DNA from: Paenibacillus sp. FSL H8-0048
Lineage (GTDB): Bacteria > Bacillota > Bacilli > Paenibacillales > Paenibacillaceae
DNA length: 64,000 nucleotides
NCBI RefSeq assembly: GCF_038002825.1
Contig: NZ_JBBODF010000001.1
Span: forward strand, 2,728,001 to 2,792,000
Direction: 5' to 3'
This document shows positions 60,569 through 64,000 of the stretch, piece by piece (the first letter of the stretch is position 1; each line of letters opens with the position of its first letter). The notes under the pieces are model-generated. The model had not been told where the DNA came from and did not search any database. It saw nothing but the letters and a program-made list of their open reading frames with translations. A program made the position numbers and the translations under genes.

Positions 60569-61495
60569 GTGGAATTGCTCGATGCAAGGAACGACTTTAT
60601 CTTCAAGAAAATATTCGGCAGCGAAAACAACAAAGATGTGCTTTTAGCCTTTCTTAACAGTACCTTTATGGAGTCCGGTGAACCACCGTTAACTGAGATC
60701 ATATTAATGAATCCTTACACAGATAAAGATGCTCCGGCTGAAAAGCAGTCCATACTGGACATCAAGGCGAAAACGGCAGAGGGCAAGCGAATCAACATCG
60801 AAATGCAATTGTTCAATCCTTACAATATGGAGAAGCGGACACTTTTTTACTGGAGTGAGATGTACTATCACCAAATTCAAAAGGGCGACGATTACAGCCA
60901 ATTGAAGAAGTGTGTTACGATTAATATATTGAACTACTCCTGCCTACCGAATGACCGCCATCATAATGTGTTTCGCCTTCGGGAAGATCATACCGGGATT
61001 TCGCTGAACAATGACCTGGAGATTCATGTGATGGAATTAACAAAGCTCGAGGAGCAGACCATACCGTTAACAGGCGGTTTAATCAACTGGTTATTATTCC
61101 TGAAGGGTGTTGAACAACCAAACTGGGAGGTGCTGACCATGAATGAACCCATGTTAAAAAAAGCAATGGATACACTTGAATTTCTAAGCCAAGACGCCGC
61201 TACACGTATGGAGTATGATGCCCGGATGAAGTATTTGCGTGATGAGGCTTCACGGATGAACGGTGCTAAAGCGGAAGGACGTGCAGAAGGACGTGCAGAA
61301 GGACGTGCGGAAGGACGTGCGGAAGGAATTGCGGAGGGAATTGCGGAGGGAATTGCTAAGGGTGAACAAAAAAGAGCAGAGGCCATAGTACTTGAACTTC
61401 TTGCGCTTGGAGTAGAGACCTCAGTGATTCTTAAAGCTTCAGGTCTCACAGAACAACACATCCTAAGGTTGAAATCACAGATGGGTAAGCACTGA
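60569..61495 (+). CDS. Rpn/PD-(D/E)XK nuclease family putative transposase
   Basis: The 308-residue protein matches the Rpn family of recombination-promoting nucleases. The N-terminus is LLDARNDFIFKKIFGSENNK, and the nuclease core is SILDIKAKTAEGKRINIEMQ (D...ExQ) near residues 62-81. YWSEMYYHQIQKGDDYSQLK and INILNYSCL follow. Before the C-terminus, a run of AEGR/AEGI tetrapeptides (about residues 235-265) is coded by 12-base DNA repeats that can change number by slippage. The GTG at 60569 has TTGGAG six bases upstream. It inserts between the nre and narK transcription units and may be a mobile or defence-related passenger. Confidence 0.87.
   Translation: MELLDARNDFIFKKIFGSENNKDVLLAFLNSTFMESGEPPLTEIILMNPYTDKDAPAEKQSILDIKAKTAEGKRINIEMQLFNPYNMEKRTLFYWSEMYYHQIQKGDDYSQLKKCVTINILNYSCLPNDRHHNVFRLREDHTGISLNNDLEIHVMELTKLEEQTIPLTGGLINWLLFLKGVEQPNWEVLTMNEPMLKKAMDTLEFLSQDAATRMEYDARMKYLRDEASRMNGAKAEGRAEGRAEGRAEGRAEGIAEGIAEGIAKGEQKRAEAIVLELLALGVETSVILKASGLTEQHILRLKSQMGKH
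61268..61356 (+). repeat. 12-bp in-frame repeats in the rpn-like gene
   Basis: Four copies close to GCAGAAGGACGT and three close to GCGGAGGGAATT encode AEGR and AEGI repeats. Copy number changes would keep the reading frame. Confidence 0.82.
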
Positions 61496-61544
61496 CCGAA
61501 GCTTCTGTTGAAAAAGTATAAATTCTTCTATTACAAAAGTATCA

Positions 61545-61578
61545 AAAAGCCGCCCCAGTTAGAATGGAGCGGCCTGTT
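61545..61578. terminator. Bidirectional terminator between rpn-like and hemerythrin genes
   Basis: GCCGCCCC and GGAGCGGC (one mismatch) form a stem flanked by AAAAA on one side and TTTTTG on the other; it ends both converging units. Confidence 0.8.
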
Positions 61579-61582
61579 TTTG

Positions 61583-62110
61583 TCAAGTAATCAGCGTATT
61601 TAACTGTTCACTTAAACGTTCCTTGTCCTTCGGACTCAGTTGGTTCTCGCCCATCGGGAAGATGACCGTCTCTTCTTTGACAAAATGGACCGTCAGCACC
61701 TCGAAGGCTTCTCCCGCATCGCGCACGGCTGAGCGGATTCCAGCGAGCGTCATCTGGCTGATGTCACCCTCAGAGTGATGCAGGAAATGCCCGATGTACC
61801 CGTCAATCTCGCGGTGCTCCTCCTGAATGCCTGCCAGCGGTCCCTGGTCGAAGCCGATATACCGGCCCAGCAGCGGGAAGAAATACGTCTCTTCCTTCTC
61901 CGTGTGCCGCTTCAGCGGGACGTCGAACTCCTGCACTGCCTTACGCAGCTTCTGAAGCTGTGCCTTGGCCTCTTCCAGCGTAATCTGCTCCTGCTCAAAC
62001 CAGAGGACAATGGCATGCCATTCCTCCATCAGAAAAGATAAATAGCGGTGTTCATTCTCAAGGATGCGCATCGCGGGCAGCGTAAACTTAAGGTTTGTAC
62101 GTTCCGGCAT
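61583..62110 (-). CDS. Hemerythrin-like HHE-domain protein
   Basis: The 175-residue four-helix protein carries the diiron ligands of hemerythrin HHE domains: His in RILENEHRYLSFLMEEWHAI (residues 15-34), KRHTEKEETYFFPLL near 67, EEHREIDGYIGHFLHHSEGD near 97, and HFVKEETVIFP near 141. Such proteins bind O2, NO or other small ligands or protect iron-sulfur centres. It begins 23 bases after nreC in the same direction and is probably the last gene of nreA-nreB-nreC, which suggests a part in oxygen or nitric oxide handling during nitrate respiration. GGAGGG precedes the ATG. Confidence 0.87.
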   Translation of the reverse strand: MPERTNLKFTLPAMRILENEHRYLSFLMEEWHAIVLWFEQEQITLEEAKAQLQKLRKAVQEFDVPLKRHTEKEETYFFPLLGRYIGFDQGPLAGIQEEHREIDGYIGHFLHHSEGDISQMTLAGIRSAVRDAGEAFEVLTVHFVKEETVIFPMGENQLSPKDKERLSEQLNTLIT

Positions 62111-62133
62111 ACAGCTAACCCTCCAGTGGCCGG

Positions 62134-62781
62134 TCAGAAATCCAGCATTTTTTTCCTCAAAGCGTATTCGACCAGCTCGGGCCGGCTTTTAAGGTTAAGC
62201 TTCTCCATAATTTTGGCCTTGTGGGCCTCCACGGTCTTAACGGAAATAAAGAGCTTCTCGGCAATCTCCTTATTCCCGTAGCCCTTGGCAATCAGCGGAA
62301 GAATCTCCAGCTCCCGCTTGGACAGCAGCTCGAACAGATCCTCGGTCCCGCCGGTCTTGTCCTGCTTAATGAACTCACGGACAAGCGACGTAGCCATCTT
62401 GGGATGAATATAAGTACCGCCTTCATAAATCGTGCGGATCGCCAGCAACAGCTCCTCATCCGGCGCACTCTTGAGCACATACCCGGAGGCCCCGTTCTTC
62501 AAGACATGGAAGAGATACTCATCATCGTCATGCATCGTCAGAATGAGAATTCGGGTATCGGGATAATCCTCCTTAATCTTGCCGGTCGCGGTCAGTCCGC
62601 TTTCTCCGGGAGGCATGCTTAAATCCATGATCAGGATATCCGGCCGGAGCTTGGCGACCATGGTGTAGGCTTCTCTGCCGTCCGCCGCTGCTCCGATCAC
62701 TTCAATATCATCCTGAAAATTAAGAATCATAGAGAATCCGCTGCGCACGATTGCATGGTCGTCCGCAATGACGATCTTCAT
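62134..62781 (-). CDS. nreC: NreC, LuxR/NarL-type response regulator for nitrate respiration
   Basis: The 215-residue protein has a receiver domain ([15 protein letters not shown]; phosphoacceptor Asp in [15 protein letters not shown] near residue 53; [14 protein letters not shown]) and a C-terminal LuxR helix-turn-helix ([40 protein letters not shown]). The ATG at 62781 has AAAGGAA ten bases upstream. Earlier in-frame codons to 63018 run through the kinase gene and are not used. It is next to nreB, whose cysteine pattern identifies the pair. In staphylococci phosphorylated NreC activates nitrate and nitrite reductase genes and narK/narT; two matching DNA sites lie before narK here. Confidence 0.92.
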   Translation of the reverse strand: MKIVIADDHAIVRSGFSMILNFQDDIEVIGAAADGREAYTMVAKLRPDILIMDLSMPPGESGLTATGKIKEDYPDTRILILTMHDDDEYLFHVLKNGASGYVLKSAPDEELLLAIRTIYEGGTYIHPKMATSLVREFIKQDKTGGTEDLFELLSKRELEILPLIAKGYGNKEIAEKLFISVKTVEAHKAKIMEKLNLKSRPELVEYALRKKMLDF

Positions 62782-62809
62782 CAGAAGCTCATTCCTTTCC
62801 TCGGGCCCA

Positions 62810-63853
62810 TCATACAGGAACCTGCAGCATAATCCGGGTCCCCTTGCCGGTCTCTGAATCCACACTGAAGGTTCCGCCCACCAGCTCCGCCCGCTCCTGC
62901 ATTCCGAACAGGCCAAGTCCGGTTCCGGTAGGCTCATCCCCCAGCTGGAAGCCGATACCGTCATCCTGAACCAGAAGCTGCAGCATGCCGCCGTTCTCGG
63001 TGAGCGAGACCTTGACACTGTCTACCTGGGCATACTTCAAGGCATTCAGCACCGCTTCCTGGCATACCCGGTACATAACCGTCTCAATCTCACTCCCGTA
63101 CCGCTTCTCGGGCAGCCGGGATTCATACTCAATCACGAGGCCATACGTTTGCTCCACCCGCTTGAAGTGAGAGCGGAAAGCCGCCTCCAGACCGAAATCA
63201 TCCAGGGCAGCCGGCCTAAGCTCCACCGACAGGTTGCGGATATCACTCAGCAGACGGGTCATCGACACTTCGGTTTGCTTCACTTTTTTCAGCAGCCCGT
63301 CATCGGTTGTCATATATTTCAGCACACGCAGATCAATCACGGCACTCATCAGCTCTTGCGCAACGCTGTCATGCAGTTCACGGGAGATCCGCTTGCGTTC
63401 ATTCTCCTGGGCTTCAATAATATGCTTCATCATCTTGTTCTGGTAGAACTTCTCTTGCGTCTTGAACTGTCTCGTTAAATCCCTGAGCATAAAGATCCGG
63501 ATTCCATTCTCTTCATCTATCGTGTGAAAGGTCGCGGCATAAGGCACAATCCCCTTGTCCCTGGTCTCCAGATAGACCTGATAAGAGGTGAACTCCTCCG
63601 AGTCCGGGGTGTGAAAATAACAATTCAGGCAGGTCCGCAGCTCCGTCTCGCTGGTATATCCCCGGCAGGTCCCGCAGAGCGCTTCAGGATTCCCCTGATA
63701 CAGCTGCTTCAGAATATCCGTGTCGACAATCGTCTCGGCAGCCGGATTCATCGCCAGGGCTTTCCCTTGCCGGTCAAAAAAGAACATCGCCTCCGAGCTG
63801 TTCTCGAACAGCTTCGTCATAAGCTCACCGCGCAAATCCGTAGCAGGGTTCAT
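62810..63853 (-). CDS. nreB: NreB, oxygen-sensing histidine kinase with Fe-S PAS domain
   Basis: The 347-residue soluble kinase has an N-terminal PAS domain with four Cys spaced C-x2-C-x11-C-x2-C (LCGTC and TCLNC, about residues 58-76). This is the arrangement that holds the oxygen-labile [4Fe-4S] cluster of NreB. The HisKA_3 domain has the phosphoacceptor His in [20 protein letters not shown] near residue 158. The ATPase domain has [24 protein letters not shown] and [20 protein letters not shown]. No membrane segment was seen. The ATG at 63853 shares its A with the nreA stop codon (TGATG), indicating coupled translation; a TTG three bases earlier is an alternative. Oxygen loss of the cluster switches off phosphorylation in the known protein. 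Confidence 0.94.
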   Translation of the reverse strand: MNPATDLRGELMTKLFENSSEAMFFFDRQGKALAMNPAAETIVDTDILKQLYQGNPEALCGTCRGYTSETELRTCLNCYFHTPDSEEFTSYQVYLETRDKGIVPYAATFHTIDEENGIRIFMLRDLTRQFKTQEKFYQNKMMKHIIEAQENERKRISRELHDSVAQELMSAVIDLRVLKYMTTDDGLLKKVKQTEVSMTRLLSDIRNLSVELRPAALDDFGLEAAFRSHFKRVEQTYGLVIEYESRLPEKRYGSEIETVMYRVCQEAVLNALKYAQVDSVKVSLTENGGMLQLLVQDDGIGFQLGDEPTGTGLGLFGMQERAELVGGTFSVDSETGKGTRIMLQVPV

Positions 63854-64000
63854 CAACTGAGCAACAATTCCTTCCCGTTCAAGTCTCCAATGCCGCCCCG
63901 CGCCGTCGCTTCCAGGTCACGCAGCATCTCAGCGGTCACCTGCCGGTCCCCTCTGAAGCCGCCCAGAAGCACACCTGCCACGCGGGCATCATTCCACATC
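63853..64000 (-). CDS. nreA: NreA-like GAF protein (only the last 49 codons in window)
   Basis: Only the C-terminal 49 residues are visible, ending in GDLNGKELLLS. The segment RVAGVLLGGFRGDRQVTAEM fits the last strand and helix of a GAF domain. Its stop codon overlaps the nreB start, as in nreABC operons where NreA is the nitrate receptor that controls NreB. The identification relies mainly on this position, since the nitrate-binding part is outside the window. Confidence 0.68.
   Translation of the reverse strand, partial: MWNDARVAGVLLGGFRGDRQVTAEMLRDLEATARGGIGDLNGKELLLS

Overview
The window looks like chromosomal DNA of a Paenibacillus-type Firmicute. The coding regions are moderately GC-rich, ribosome binding sites are strong (AAGGAGG-type), several starts are GTG or TTG, and AraC/YesN-YesM regulators of carbohydrate uptake and glycoside hydrolases are frequent. 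The organism is inferred from gene content and style. No rRNA, tRNA, insertion sequence or CRISPR array was recognised.

Left part (1-8.8 kb): a myo-inositol catabolic locus on the minus strand. iolC-iolA-iolD (iolD runs off the left edge) and iolG-iolB flank a LacI-family regulator gene. The iolC and iolG promoters carry the same 19-bp operator immediately downstream of the -10 box, which suggests one regulator controls both. From 9 to 13.4 kb on the plus strand are small accessory enzymes: two alpha/beta hydrolases, a DinB-family protein, a GNAT acetyltransferase, an APH-type phosphotransferase and an unknown protein. From 13.5 to 27 kb lie a GH38 alpha-mannosidase/GH105 operon with a divergent AraC regulator, a large polymorphic-toxin-like protein with a low-GC C-terminal module and an adjacent low-GC immunity candidate, and a GH3-CBM6 glycosidase.

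Middle part (27-51 kb): a sugar-efflux-type MFS transporter, an SDR, a VOC protein and an unusual calcineurin-like phosphoesterase. A TetR regulator stands next to a DHA2-type MFS gene interrupted by an in-frame amber codon. A MacB-type ABC transporter is divergent from an OmpR-type two-component system. A nuclease-like winged-helix protein follows. An ABC sugar importer is grouped with a YesM/YesN two-component system and a Gfo/Idh/MocA oxidoreductase. Next come an ECF sigma/anti-sigma pair and a PNPOx-fold stress protein.

Right part (51-64 kb): a nitrate respiration and molybdenum cofactor island. It holds mobB, a mobA-moaE fusion and an AlkD-like gene; a YwiC-like membrane protein; then narK (with a C-terminal PAS domain), moeA, moaA and an acetolactate synthase gene in one minus-strand run. 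At the edge are the oxygen/nitrate-responsive nreA (partial), nreB and nreC genes and a hemerythrin-like gene. Two sites matching the NreC-box pattern lie upstream of narK, so the sensor genes and the narK-moeA-moaA run appear to form one circuit.

The features I find most worth pursuing are the NarK-PAS fusion with tandem NreC boxes, the toxin/immunity module with its sharp composition break, and three intergenic minisatellites of different sequence that share the same ~51-bp period.
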